Origin: ASV31 sp965229765
Lineage (GTDB): Bacteria; Pseudomonadota; Alphaproteobacteria; Rhodobacterales; Rhodobacteraceae
Assembly (NCBI GenBank): GCA_965229765.1
Contig: CBDDJT010000004.1
Location: 620,001-684,000, forward strand
Length of the DNA: 64,000 nt
Direction of reading: 5' to 3'
Part shown: positions 18,114 through 26,883 of the stretch, in pieces
Position numbering within the stretch: the first letter of the stretch is position 1
Layout of the letters: each line of letters begins with the position of its first letter
Position numbers and translations under genes: made by a program
The notes under the pieces: generated by a model
What the model saw: the letters and a program-made list of their open reading frames with translations, nothing else
Told to the model about the DNA's origin: nothing
Databases searched by the model: none

Positions 18114-19667
18114 TCAGGCGCTTGCGGCGGCGATCTCTGGCGCGGTCGCAAGCGCCGCCGCGGAAACCGTGCGGAAGCCTGCAAGCATACCGCCGCCGAT
18201 CAGGGGTCTGAAGCTGCATTCCAGCGTTTCACCGGTCTTCATCCGCACGGTCGCGGACCAGTCGCGGCGGTCTTCGAGCCCCGCCGCGAAATCCTGGGCG
18301 TCGCCCCAGACAGGCGTGGGCACACAATGGTCGCGCCAAAGCCGCGTTGCGTCTTGCAGCGTCGCGTTGCTGGCAAGCGTGGCCAGTGGGTCGGTCTGCC
18401 ACAGGGCCATGTAGGCGCGGTTAACGTGGGTCAGCAGGCCACCCGGAGAGAAGACGGCGATCGCCTCTTCCAGGCTGTCGATCACCGCTTGCGCGACCTC
18501 CAGGTCTGACTGGAAGCGGCGGGTCAGGGTCAGTTCCGGCGTAATGTCCTCTATCACGAGGGCAAGCGCGCCGTCGCGGTGCGGCCGGCCCGAGACGCGG
18601 AAGGTGCGGCCATCGGCCAGCGGCCAAAGCTCGGAATAGGGTTCGGCGGGGCCGTCGCCGGCCACGGCGGCCAGCTTGCGCCGCCAAGCGGCAAAGTCGC
18701 GGGGTTCGGGCGCGGTGCGGCGTTCGCGCAGACCGTCGATCATGCTGTCGAGACCGGGGCGGTTGGCGAGGAAGTCCACAGGAAGCCCCGTCAGATCGCC
18801 CAGCGCCGGGTTGAACAGGACAAGGCGACGGTCGGCGTCGAAGATCGCAAGGCCAACGGCAAGATGAGCGAAGGTGCCGGTCAGGGTCTGGACGAACGCG
18901 CCGAGTTCCCGCTCAGCGGCGATCGCGGCGTCTTCGGGCAGGGCCGTGAAGACCGTGTTGCCTGCCTGTCGCGCCGCATGGACGCGGAACCAGGCCGGGC
19001 CGTTCTGCCCCGCCTGGTCGAGCGCCATGCGATGTCCGGCGGGCTGGTCGCAAGGCGTGTCGGTTTCGGAAAAGAGCCGGGGCAGCGGCCAGGAGCCGCC
19101 ATCGCCGCCGGTGCGGGCGGCAAGCGTCATGTAGGCGGCATTGGCCCATGTCACGCCGCCCGTGGAGTCCGTGCACCAGATGGGCGCGGCCGCGTGGTCG
19201 GTCACGTGGCGCAGGGTCTCAAGCTCGGTCAGAAGCCCGGCAAGGCCGTGACCATCTGGCGCGGGAAGATCGTCGCCGGGGGGCACGCTGACAAGACGCA
19301 GGCGGCTGGTGCCGTCTTGCCAGTCGGCCTCTATCCGGGCTGTGCCGTCAGCGGAGGCGAGGTGCAGGCTGCCGCGGTGCTGAAGGTCTTCCATGGCCTG
19401 TGCGAGGCGCGGGAAACGATCCCCCAGCGCAGCGGCAAGCCTGTCGCGATCGGTGTCGCCCCGTGGCGCGGCGGACAGAAGCGCGCGGCCCGTCACCGTG
19501 GCGTCGACCAGCGTTTCGCCGCGAAAGAGAAACACCGCGTCACGCGCCGGCGTGCCGGTGCCCCGAGGCCCGCGGGCGCGCGGGGCAAGAAGCAGCCATG
19601 CCACCGAAGCTGCCGAAACGCCGGCGGCAAAGGTGGCCAGAAGGTCTAGCAGGCCGGACATGGGCAT
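18114..19667 (-). CDS. PAS-domain sensor protein without kinase domain, DivL-like candidate
   Basis: 517 residues. An N-terminal hydrophobic segment (about 4-27) anchors it in the membrane, followed by at least three PAS-like modules (PIWCTDSTGGVTWANAAY; AVGLAIFDADRRLVLFNPAL; LEEAIAVFSPGGLLTHVNRA). The protein ends after the last PAS module (LECSFRPLIGGGMLAG), so no histidine kinase DHp or ATPase domain is present. From established knowledge, the Rhodobacter capsulatus PAS protein DivL acts in the CckA-ChpT-CtrA phosphorelay. The PAS content and the tsaE neighbourhood suggest, but do not prove, that this is its counterpart. It lies between regB and tsaE. Confidence 0.7.
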   Translation of the reverse strand: MPMSGLLDLLATFAAGVSAASVAWLLLAPRARGPRGTGTPARDAVFLFRGETLVDATVTGRALLSAAPRGDTDRDRLAAALGDRFPRLAQAMEDLQHRGSLHLASADGTARIEADWQDGTSRLRLVSVPPGDDLPAPDGHGLAGLLTELETLRHVTDHAAAPIWCTDSTGGVTWANAAYMTLAARTGGDGGSWPLPRLFSETDTPCDQPAGHRMALDQAGQNGPAWFRVHAARQAGNTVFTALPEDAAIAAERELGAFVQTLTGTFAHLAVGLAIFDADRRLVLFNPALGDLTGLPVDFLANRPGLDSMIDGLRERRTAPEPRDFAAWRRKLAAVAGDGPAEPYSELWPLADGRTFRVSGRPHRDGALALVIEDITPELTLTRRFQSDLEVAQAVIDSLEEAIAVFSPGGLLTHVNRAYMALWQTDPLATLASNATLQDATRLWRDHCVPTPVWGDAQDFAAGLEDRRDWSATVRMKTGETLECSFRPLIGGGMLAGFRTVSAAALATAPEIAAASA

Positions 19668-19737
19668 TGGATCCCCAGAGCGGAAACGATGCGGGAAGCC
19701 TATGTAAACCTTGGTTAAAAATGCCTTAACGGGGCGA

Positions 19738-21141
19738 TCACACCTCTATCGGGCGGTTCTCGCCCAGTGCGGCACGCAGCGTTTCCGGGGCCGGGCTTAT
19801 CATGTCGCGTGGCCATGTAAGCTCGACGATGGCGCCTGCGCGTGCCCTTGGATGGGGTGTGATGTCTCCGGGGGCGCATCCGTTGACAAACAGCAGGTCC
19901 GCGCCCGAGCGTTCCAGCAGGGTCTTGGCGATGAAAAGCCCCAGCCCCATGCCTTCGTATCCCGGGCGCCGGGAATCGGTGCGGCCCGGATCGTCGCGGC
20001 GGCTGCGCACAAACGGATCGCCGATGCGCGCAAGGACGTGCTGGGGAAAGCCGGGTCCATCATCGACGATGCGCACGGTAATGCTTTCGGGGGTCCAGCG
20101 GGCGTCGATCCAGACGGTGGTTTCGGCGAAGTCGACAGCGTTCTGGATCAGGTTTCGCAGGCCGTGGATCACCTCTGGCCGACGCTCGATCACGGGTTGG
20201 CGCGATTCTCCGTCCTCGCCGGGCTGCGCGTCGATCTGGACCTCCTTGCCGCGCTGGGCGTGGGGTTCCGCGGCGTCGCGAAGGACGGTTGCCAGCGGCG
20301 CATGGCGCAGGTGCAGGTCCTCTTTCCCGGCGCGTCCCATCGAGCGCAGGATGTCGCGGCAGCGGTCGGCCTGCTGATTGATGAGCGCTGCGTCCTCGCG
20401 CAGGTCGGGGCTGTCGGCCAGTTCCTCTATCAGTTCGGAACTGACGAGCTTTATCGTCGCCAGCGGCGTGCCCAGTTCATGCGCGGCGGCAGCGACGACG
20501 CCGCCAAGGTCCGTCAGCTTCTGTTCGCGGGCCAGCGCCATCTGGGTGGCAAGCAGCGCCTCGGACATGGAATGCACCTCGGAGGTGACGCGGCGGGCGT
20601 AGGCGGCCTCGAACAGGATGCCGATGACGATGGCCACCCAGAAGCCCAGCACGAAGGCGTCGGGCATGGCCATGATGAAGCCCATGTCGGTGCGCAGGGG
20701 TATATTGAAGAAGGCGACGAAGGTGATCATCGCGATGGCCACGCCACCAAGGATCAAGGTGCTGCGCAGTTGCAGCGCGGTGGCCGAGATCGTGACTGGC
20801 GCCAGCATGAGAAGCGCGAAGGGGTTGTTCAGCCCGCCCGTCAGATACAGCAGAAACGACAGCTGCACGATGTCGAAGAGCAGCATCAGCCCCGCTTCGC
20901 CCTCGTTCAGGCGCTTGTTCTCGGGATAAAGGAAGATCGCCAGCAGGTTGGCGATGATGCCCGCGCCGATGGCGATGTAGCACAGGCCAAGTTCCAGTTG
21001 CAGGTTGAACAGGCGCTGGGCGATGGTGATGGCGGCGATCTGGCCGATCACGGCAATCCAGCGCAGCACGATGAGCGTGCGCAGGCGCACCCAGTTGCTG
21101 CGTCGCTCTTCGATCAGGAAACCCGGTGTGGGGTCGGCCAT
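19738..21141 (-). CDS. regB: Redox-sensing histidine kinase RegB/PrrB
   Basis: 467 residues. Six membrane segments occupy roughly residues 20-180, including the fully conserved quinone-sensing heptapeptide GGLNNPF (102-108). The dimerisation domain has the phosphorylated histidine in AAAAHELGTPLATIK (His221) and the redox-active cysteine in QQADRCRDIL (Cys261). The C-terminal ATPase has IQNAVDFA (N box), DDGPGFP and GLGLFIAKTLL. RegB autophosphorylates under low oxygen and passes phosphate to RegA. It is divergent from senC-regA across about 100 bases, the classic layout. Confidence 0.96.
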   Translation of the reverse strand: MADPTPGFLIEERRSNWVRLRTLIVLRWIAVIGQIAAITIAQRLFNLQLELGLCYIAIGAGIIANLLAIFLYPENKRLNEGEAGLMLLFDIVQLSFLLYLTGGLNNPFALLMLAPVTISATALQLRSTLILGGVAIAMITFVAFFNIPLRTDMGFIMAMPDAFVLGFWVAIVIGILFEAAYARRVTSEVHSMSEALLATQMALAREQKLTDLGGVVAAAAHELGTPLATIKLVSSELIEELADSPDLREDAALINQQADRCRDILRSMGRAGKEDLHLRHAPLATVLRDAAEPHAQRGKEVQIDAQPGEDGESRQPVIERRPEVIHGLRNLIQNAVDFAETTVWIDARWTPESITVRIVDDGPGFPQHVLARIGDPFVRSRRDDPGRTDSRRPGYEGMGLGLFIAKTLLERSGADLLFVNGCAPGDITPHPRARAGAIVELTWPRDMISPAPETLRAALGENRPIEV

Positions 21142-21242
21142 GGCTTGAAAACCGCCGGTGCTGCGTCAACCTGCGACCTTGTTAGTCCGCGGTGCGGGTC
21201 CGATCAATGCGCCCGGCGGTATTGGATGGAACGGAGGACGGC

Positions 21243-21869
21243 ATGACACGAACCTCGGGGATCCTGGCGGCGGTGGCGGTGGCCGCGCTTCTTGGTGTGA
21301 CCTGGTACTGGGTCTTCGGGCGCAGCGACGGGGGCGACCTGTTCGCCGAATGCCGCAGCACTGCGATTGCGGGCGGTTCGGGCAGCATCGGCGGGCCCTT
21401 CACGCTGGTGAACGGGGCGGGGCAGACGGTGACGGATGCCGATGTCATCACCAAGCCGACGCTGATCTATTTCGGCTATACCTTCTGTCCCGATGTCTGC
21501 CCGCTGGACACCGCGCGCAATGCCGACGCGCTGGATGTGCTGGCCGGGATGGGGCATGACGCGCAGGGCGTGTTCATCTCGATCGACCCGGAACGGGACA
21601 CGCCAGAGGTGGTCGGCGATTTCGCGTCCTACATGCACCCCGCGATGATCGGGCTGACCGGATCGCCCGAGCAGGTGAAGGCGGCATCGCAGGCCTACAA
21701 GACCTATTACCGCAAGCAGGACGGTGACCCCGAGTACTACCTCGTGGATCATTCGACCTTTTCCTATCTTGTCCTGCCGGAGCACGGCTTTGTCGAGTTC
21801 TTCCGCCGTGACACCACCGCCGAGCAGATGGCGGCGCAGGCGGCATGCTTCATCGATGCGGCAGGCTGA
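21243..21869 (+). CDS. senC: SCO1/SenC/PrrC family copper chaperone
   Basis: 208 residues. One N-terminal membrane anchor (about 6-24) exports a thioredoxin-fold domain with the copper-binding pair in TFCPDVCPLD (Cys82, Cys86) and the distal histidine in VDHSTFSY (His170). The protein delivers copper to the CuA/CuB centres of cytochrome oxidase and feeds redox signalling to RegB. GGAGG (21233-21237) lies 5 bases before the ATG at 21243. It is followed by regA on the same strand, 74 bases on. Confidence 0.95.
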   Translation: MTRTSGILAAVAVAALLGVTWYWVFGRSDGGDLFAECRSTAIAGGSGSIGGPFTLVNGAGQTVTDADVITKPTLIYFGYTFCPDVCPLDTARNADALDVLAGMGHDAQGVFISIDPERDTPEVVGDFASYMHPAMIGLTGSPEQVKAASQAYKTYYRKQDGDPEYYLVDHSTFSYLVLPEHGFVEFFRRDTTAEQMAAQAACFIDAAG

Positions 21870-21943
21870 GGCAAATTGACCAACCCCCACCTGCGCCCTA
21901 AGCTTTGCGCAACAAAATAATAAGACGTGTGGAAGGGTGTGGA

Positions 21944-22498
21944 ATGGCGGACAGCGAACAGGCTGACCTTGGCGAGGATCGCTCGCTTCTTCTGGTGGAT
22001 GATGACGAGCCGTTCCTGCGGCGACTGGCGCGCGCGATGGAAAAGCGCGGGTTCGAGCCGGAACTGGCCGGATCGGTGGCCGCGGGGCGTGCCATCGCGA
22101 CGGCCCGCCCGCCCGCCTATGCGGTGATCGACCTGCGGCTGGAGGACGGCAACGGGCTGGACGTGGTGGAAACGCTGCGCGAACGCCGCCCGGACAGCCG
22201 GATCGTGGTGCTGACGGGCTATGGCGCGATCGCCACGGCGGTTGCGGCGGTGAAGATCGGGGCGACGGATTATCTGTCGAAGCCCGCGGATGCCAACGAC
22301 ATCACCAATGCGCTGCTGGCCAATGGCGACGCGCTGCCGCCCCCGCCGGAAAACCCGATGTCCGCCGACCGCGTGCGGTGGGAGCATATCCAGCGCGTGT
22401 ACGAGCTGTGCGACCGAAACGTCAGCGAGACCGCGCGGCGGCTGAATATGCATCGCCGGACGCTTCAGCGGATCCTGGCCAAGCGCAGCCCGCGCTAG
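21944..22498 (+). CDS. regA: Redox response regulator RegA/PrrA/ActR
   Basis: 184 residues, exactly the family size. The receiver domain has LLLVDDDEPF, the phospho-acceptor in YAVIDLRLEDGNG (Asp63), VVLTGYG and YLSKP. A short proline linker (PPPPENPMS) leads to a Fis-type helix-turn-helix (NVSETARRLNMHRRTLQRILAK) at the C-terminus, which is nearly invariant in the family. It controls respiration, photosynthesis and carbon and nitrogen fixation genes in response to RegB. The start ATG 21944 follows GGAAGGG. Confidence 0.97.
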   Translation: MADSEQADLGEDRSLLLVDDDEPFLRRLARAMEKRGFEPELAGSVAAGRAIATARPPAYAVIDLRLEDGNGLDVVETLRERRPDSRIVVLTGYGAIATAVAAVKIGATDYLSKPADANDITNALLANGDALPPPPENPMSADRVRWEHIQRVYELCDRNVSETARRLNMHRRTLQRILAKRSPR

Positions 22499-22501
22499 GC
22501 G

Positions 22502-23011
22502 ATGTTGCGGGCGCTGGTCCTCCTGGCGGTGCTGGCGGGGTGTTCTGCGACGCTCGCCCCGGTCGCGAAGATGCGCGCGGGTGGGCTGGTGCCGGATGAC
22601 AGCGGGTTGCAGCCCGCCGGCAGCGACCTGCGGATCGATTTCGGGCGGGACAAGACGGGCGTGGTCGAGGCGGTCAGCCGGGTGCTTGGCGCGCGGCCCG
22701 TGTCCGACGTGGTCAATGCCGAGTGCGGCGCAGGGCCGGTCAACACCGTGTCGTGGGCCGGGCTGGACCTGACCTTCATGGACGGCGATTTCCTGGGCTG
22801 GATCGTGGATGACGCGGCGCTGACGGTGGCCGGTGGTCTGCGCATCGGCCAGACCCGCGCCGCATTGGAGGCGGCGGGCGCCGGGCCGTTCCGGGAGACG
22901 AGCCTTGGCGTGGAGTTCGAGAGCGGCGGTGTCTTTGGCCTGCTGGACGCGGGCGGGGGCGACGCGCCCGTCACATTGCTATGGTCGGGGCTGACGTGCT
23001 TTTTCCGGTAG
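22502..23011 (+). CDS. Small lipoprotein of unknown function
   Basis: 169 residues with a lipoprotein signal peptide (MLRALVLLAVLAGC; lipobox LAGC). No domain is recognised. The body has two further cysteines (AECGAGP and the C-terminal LTCFFR) and reads as a small globular periplasmic domain, with segments such as RIGQTRAALEAAG like those of proteins that process a peptide bound in a groove. It begins 3 bases after the regA stop, so it is probably co-transcribed with regA. Its 3' end overlaps the LysR gene on the other strand by 41 bases. Confidence 0.7.
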   Translation: MLRALVLLAVLAGCSATLAPVAKMRAGGLVPDDSGLQPAGSDLRIDFGRDKTGVVEAVSRVLGARPVSDVVNAECGAGPVNTVSWAGLDLTFMDGDFLGWIVDDAALTVAGGLRIGQTRAALEAAGAGPFRETSLGVEFESGGVFGLLDAGGGDAPVTLLWSGLTCFFR

Positions 23012-23912
23012 GACCGGGAAAGGGCCGGTCGTCGGCACAGATCTGCGTCAGCCAGTCGAGAAAGGCCTGCACCGCGTCGGACAGTCGGCCCTTGCGGGTG
23101 ATGGCGGTATAGGTGGCGGTCACGTCAAGCGGCGTGTCGACCCAGACGAGAGAGCCGTCCTGCAGGTGTTTGCGCACCACAAGCTCTGTGCTGATCGACA
23201 GGCCGTACCCCATGACGGCGGCGTCGATCTCGAACTTGGCGCTGCCGGGATCCACAAAGTCCAGCTTGTCGCGGTCGAATCCGGCCATCCGGGTGAAATC
23301 ACGCAGGTCCTTTTCGGGAATACTGCGATCGCGGATCCAGGGTAGGGACGAAAGGTCGCCGTTCGCGCGTGCCAGAAGCGACGGTGCGGCGCAAAGAATG
23401 ATTGGCCCGCTCAGAAGCTGCCGCACCGAATGGCTGGGCCAGGTTTCACCAAGGTGCCCCCCGCGAATGCAGATGTCGTAGGCATCGAGATCGACGGGCT
23501 TCAGGTTGCCGTCGGGCGAGAACGACACCTGAACGCCGGGGTTCGCGGCCCAGAACTCGCCGATCCGGGGCAGGACCATGGCGTCGGCGAAGAAGAAGGT
23601 GGTCGAGACGCGGACGCCGCGCGGGGTGTCCCTGCTGCGGGCGTCGTCGACCCCGCGGGCGATCTGGGCGAAGGCGTCGCGCAGGGGTGCCGCGAGCTTT
23701 TCGCCGGTTTCGGTCAGCACCAGGCCCCGGCCTTCGCGGCGCACGAGGGCAGAGCCTATTTCGGTTTCCAGCTTGCGCACCTGCTGGGCGATGGCGGCGG
23801 GCGTGACGTTCAGCGACCGGGCGGCGGCGGAATAGCCACCAAGCCGCGCGGTCGCCTCGAACGCGCGGAGGGTGGAAAGGGGCGGCAGGCGGTGCCAGTC
23901 GAGCTCGGCCAT
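22971..23912 (-). CDS. LysR-family transcriptional regulator, GcvA-like
   Basis: 313 residues. The N-terminal winged helix-turn-helix reads LSTLRAFEATARLGGYSAAA..VTPAAIAQQVRKLE, typical of GcvA-like LysR proteins, followed by a type 2 periplasmic-binding effector domain (DICIRGGHLGETWPS, GYGLSISTELVV). The effector is unknown. It is divergent from a small 81-residue gene; the 103-base gap between them is A/T-richer than its surroundings and would hold its operators, but I could not define a convincing T-N11-A site. The last residues are encoded antisense to the lipoprotein gene. Confidence 0.92.
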   Translation of the reverse strand: MAELDWHRLPPLSTLRAFEATARLGGYSAAARSLNVTPAAIAQQVRKLETEIGSALVRREGRGLVLTETGEKLAAPLRDAFAQIARGVDDARSRDTPRGVRVSTTFFFADAMVLPRIGEFWAANPGVQVSFSPDGNLKPVDLDAYDICIRGGHLGETWPSHSVRQLLSGPIILCAAPSLLARANGDLSSLPWIRDRSIPEKDLRDFTRMAGFDRDKLDFVDPGSAKFEIDAAVMGYGLSISTELVVRKHLQDGSLVWVDTPLDVTATYTAITRKGRLSDAVQAFLDWLTQICADDRPFPGPTGKSTSAPTIAM

Positions 23913-24015
23913 TTGATAGCCTGGGTTAAAGGTCTCAAATTATTGCTGGCTGGGTCAACGGGGGTTTTCAAGTTATTTCTGGTGTCAGAAGGAAATCAGA
24001 AGCCAGAGGTTTACC

Positions 24016-24261
24016 ATGATCCCGCTTAACAATGATCTGATGCGCGCCACCCGTCGGTTCGATGCGGCGGGGCGTCCCATGACCCGCGCAATTGGCCATG
24101 CGCTGGACCATGCCATGCAGGCGCCGCGCCGGGCCCGCCCGGTGCTGCGACTGCCGTCGCTGCCACGGTTCGGGGGCGATGCAGCGCCGGTTGGGCCCTT
24201 CGGTCTGGTGCGTGCCCCATTGGCCGCAATCGTGGGCCTGATCGCGGTGCTGTGGCGTTGA
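24016..24261 (+). CDS. Small basic protein of unknown function
   Basis: 81 residues, rich in arginine, alanine and proline (DHAMQAPRRARPVLRLPSLP), ending in a hydrophobic segment APLAAIVGLIAVLW that could insert in a membrane. ATG start at 24016; the upstream CCAGAGGTTTACC gives only a weak ribosome-binding site (GAGG). Position directly divergent from a LysR regulator suggests a regulated target. I do not recognise a family, and a spurious frame cannot be excluded. Confidence 0.5.
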   Translation: MIPLNNDLMRATRRFDAAGRPMTRAIGHALDHAMQAPRRARPVLRLPSLPRFGGDAAPVGPFGLVRAPLAAIVGLIAVLWR

Positions 24262-24277
24262 TCCGGGGCGCAAGGCG

Positions 24278-24760
24278 CTACAGGTCGCAGCGCATCAGCA
24301 CCTTGTCGACGATGGTGCCGTCCTGAAGCCGCTTGCCCCGGATCATGCCGTAGCGTTCGAACCCGCGGCTTTGGTAGTAGGTCAGGCCGCTGTCGTTGTC
24401 GGCGCGGATCTCGGCATTGATCCAGGACAGGCCGGCGGCGCGCGCGGCGTCGCGGGTGGCCTGAAAGAGGCGCGAGGCCACGCCGCGCCCGGTTTCGCCG
24501 ATACGCACGAAGCTGGCGATGTCGCAGGCGCCGGCGCCAAGGTTGGGGGCCGGTTCGATCCACTGGAACCCCAGAAGCGCGCCGTGGGCGTCCTCTGCCA
24601 CGGTCCAGATCGCGCCGGGGGCGTCCATGTGATCGGCAAGCCCGTCCGCCGTCACGGGCCGTGTCATCGCGGTGGTGCCGCCGCGCGCGATGATGGCGTT
24701 CAGAAGCTCTGCCATGGCGGGGGCGTCCAGCGGCCCGGCGCGGCGGACATGCACCGTCAC
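24278..24760 (-). CDS. GNAT-family N-acetyltransferase
   Basis: 160 residues with the GNAT fold: ASFVRIGETGRGVASRLFQA, where the R/Q-x-x-G-x-G/A acetyl-CoA loop is ETGRGVASRL, and the C-terminal NAEIRADNDSGLTYYQSRGF. It resembles PAT/RimI-like acetyltransferases; the acceptor is unknown. The start is GTG at 24760 and overlaps the TGA of the upstream HD-hydrolase gene (GTGA), so the two are translationally coupled. Confidence 0.88.
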   Translation of the reverse strand: MTVHVRRAGPLDAPAMAELLNAIIARGGTTAMTRPVTADGLADHMDAPGAIWTVAEDAHGALLGFQWIEPAPNLGAGACDIASFVRIGETGRGVASRLFQATRDAARAAGLSWINAEIRADNDSGLTYYQSRGFERYGMIRGKRLQDGTIVDKVLMRCDL

Positions 24761-25350
24761 AGCGCGGCCATCAGCGCGGCGTGGCGTTCGGTGTAGGCAG
24801 CACGCACCTCGACCGGGGGGCGCAGGCGGATCAGAAGTCCGCGCAGCACATCATCGGGCGGGCGGCCGAAAAATCGCGTTGCTTCGGGTTCGGAAAAGCC
24901 CGCGATCTGGGTGGCTTCTAGCCAGGCCGACACCTTGTCGGCGCGCTTTATCTGGGCCTTCACGGTCTTGGGCAGAACGGCGGGCAGGCCGAAGCGCAGG
25001 TGGATGGCCGCCGAAAGCCGCGCGTCAAGCTCGCCATAGGCCGGGCCCACGGCAGCCTTTACCGGAGAGATCATGTCGCCGATCACGTATTCCGGCGCAT
25101 CGTGCAGAAGTGCCGCAAGACGCCATTTCACCGGGGCCGCGGGCGATTGCAGCGCGAAGATCTGTTCCACGAGCAGCGAGTGCTCGGCCACGGAATAAGG
25201 ATAGTCGCCACGCGTCTGCCCGTTCCAGCGCGCGACGAAGGCAAGGCCGTGGGCGATGTCCTCGACCTCGATGTCCATTGGCGTCGGGTCCAGCAGGTCG
25301 AGCCTGCGGCCGGACAGCATGCGCTGCCAGGCGCGGGGTTGGGCGGGCAA
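24757..25350 (-). CDS. HD-domain hydrolase, YfbR-like 5'-nucleotidase type
   Basis: 197 residues. HD metal-binding motifs are SVAEHSLLVEQI and LHDAPEYVIGD, with a distal DKVSAWLEA. YfbR-like enzymes dephosphorylate deoxynucleoside monophosphates; the exact substrate is inferred only. I chose the TTG start at 25350 because GGAG (25358-25361) is 7 bases upstream and the protein then begins LPAQPRAWQRMLSGRRLDLL, a natural N-terminus. The ATG at 25461 would add 37 low-complexity residues antisense to the ahcY leader. It is divergent from ahcY. Confidence 0.85.
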   Translation of the reverse strand: MPAQPRAWQRMLSGRRLDLLDPTPMDIEVEDIAHGLAFVARWNGQTRGDYPYSVAEHSLLVEQIFALQSPAAPVKWRLAALLHDAPEYVIGDMISPVKAAVGPAYGELDARLSAAIHLRFGLPAVLPKTVKAQIKRADKVSAWLEATQIAGFSEPEATRFFGRPPDDVLRGLLIRLRPPVEVRAAYTERHAALMAAL

Positions 25351-25357
25351 GGGCGGT

Positions 25358-25361
25358 CTCC
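25358..25361 (-). promoter_or_regulatory. Ribosome-binding site deciding a TTG start
   Basis: GGAG on the minus strand, 7 bases before a TTG that begins the HD-hydrolase frame. No comparable site precedes any ATG in the same frame. Confidence 0.6.
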
Positions 25362-25481
25362 GATTCTGGTCGTGCCCTTGCTGTGCCACAGTGCCGCCGC
25401 GCGGGAAACCGCGGGCAGAGTTGCCGCGGCGCGGCGCCGGTGCTACATGCCGCGCGAACACGAGGATTGGAGCACCACGAC

Positions 25482-26876
25482 ATGGCGAAAGATTACGTCG
25501 TCAAGGACATCTCGCTGGCCGGGTTCGGCCGCAAGGAACTGGACATTGCCGAAACCGAAATGCCGGGCCTGATGGCGCTGCGCGAGGAGTTCGGAGAGTC
25601 CAAGCCGCTTACCGGCGCGCGCATCGCCGGATCGCTGCACATGACGATCCAGACGGCCGTTCTGATCGAGACGCTGGTGGCGCTTGGCGCGTCGGTGCGC
25701 TGGGCCTCGTGCAACATCTTCTCGACGCAGGACCACGCCGCGGCCGCGATCGCCGAGGGCGGCACGCCGGTCTTCGCGGTCAAGGGCGAGAGCCTTGAAG
25801 AATACTGGACCTACACCGACCAGATCTTCCGGTTTGCCGAGGGCGGCGCGAACATGATCCTTGACGATGGCGGCGACGCGACGCTGTACATCCTGATGGG
25901 TGCGCGCGTGGAAGAGGGTGAGGAAGACCTGATCGCCGTGCCGACCAGCGAAGAAGAGGAATACCTCTTCGCGCAGATCCGCAAGCGCATCGCCGAGACC
26001 CCCGGCTGGTTCACCAAGCAGCGCCACATGATCCAGGGCGTTTCCGAGGAAACCACCACGGGCGTGCATCGTCTGTACAAGATGATGGAAAAGGGACACC
26101 TGCCCTTCCCCGCCATCAACGTGAACGACAGCGTCACCAAGTCCAAGTTCGACAACAAGTACGGCTGCAAGGAGTCGCTGGTCGACGGCATCCGCCGCGC
26201 CACGGACACCATGATGGCCGGCAAGGTCGCCGTGGTGATGGGCTATGGTGACGTGGGCAAGGGATCGGCAGCGTCGCTGAGCGGTGCCGGCGCACGCGTC
26301 AAGGTGACCGAGGTTGACCCGATCTGCGCGCTTCAGGCGGCGATGGATGGGTACGAGGTTGTCGTTCTGGAAGACGTGATCGACAGCGCCGACATCTTCA
26401 TCACCACGACCGGCAACAAGGACGTGATCCGCATCGACCACATGCGCCAGATGAAGGACATGGCGATCGTCGGCAACATCGGCCACTTCGACAACGAGAT
26501 TCAGGTCGCCGCGCTGAAGAACCACAAGTGGACGAACATCAAGGATCAGGTGGACATGATCGAGATGCCTTCGGGCAACCGGATCATCCTTCTGTCCGAG
26601 GGACGTCTTCTTAACCTTGGCAACGCCACCGGCCATCCGTCCTTTGTGATGTCCGCCAGCTTTACCAACCAGGTGCTGGCGCAGATCGAGCTTTGGACCA
26701 AGGGCGGCGAGTACGAGAACAAGGTCTATATCCTGCCCAAGCATCTGGACGAGAAGGTCGCGCGCCTTCATCTGGCACGGATCGGGGTCAAGCTGACCCA
26801 GCTGGATGCCGAACAGGCCGATTACATCGGCGTTTCGGTGGACGGGCCCTACAAGCCCGAGCACTACCGGTACTGA
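25482..26876 (+). CDS. ahcY: Adenosylhomocysteinase
   Basis: 464 residues. It hydrolyses S-adenosylhomocysteine to adenosine and homocysteine in the methyl cycle. Conserved blocks are SLHMTIQTAVLIETL, SCNIFSTQDHAAAAI, NDSVTKSKFDNKYGC (catalytic lysine/aspartate region), the NAD-binding VMGYGDVGKGSA and the C-terminal YKPEHYRY with the cofactor-contacting lysine and tyrosine. A much longer open frame starts at 24672 but the 270 extra residues are antisense to the GNAT and HD genes; the ATG at 25482 gives the exact family start. The next gene begins 7 bases after the stop and is probably co-transcribed. Confidence 0.98.
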   Translation: MAKDYVVKDISLAGFGRKELDIAETEMPGLMALREEFGESKPLTGARIAGSLHMTIQTAVLIETLVALGASVRWASCNIFSTQDHAAAAIAEGGTPVFAVKGESLEEYWTYTDQIFRFAEGGANMILDDGGDATLYILMGARVEEGEEDLIAVPTSEEEEYLFAQIRKRIAETPGWFTKQRHMIQGVSEETTTGVHRLYKMMEKGHLPFPAINVNDSVTKSKFDNKYGCKESLVDGIRRATDTMMAGKVAVVMGYGDVGKGSAASLSGAGARVKVTEVDPICALQAAMDGYEVVVLEDVIDSADIFITTTGNKDVIRIDHMRQMKDMAIVGNIGHFDNEIQVAALKNHKWTNIKDQVDMIEMPSGNRIILLSEGRLLNLGNATGHPSFVMSASFTNQVLAQIELWTKGGEYENKVYILPKHLDEKVARLHLARIGVKLTQLDAEQADYIGVSVDGPYKPEHYRY

Positions 26877-26883
26877 CCGGCAA

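Noticed and set aside
24672..25481. A 270-residue N-terminal extension in frame with ahcY
   Set aside because: It is antisense to the GNAT and HD-hydrolase genes and has random-looking composition; adenosylhomocysteinase starts normally at 25482.
25362..25481. Possible SAH or SAM/SAH riboswitch before ahcY
   Set aside because: The leader is GC-rich and can fold, but I could not match the conserved core sequence of either class.
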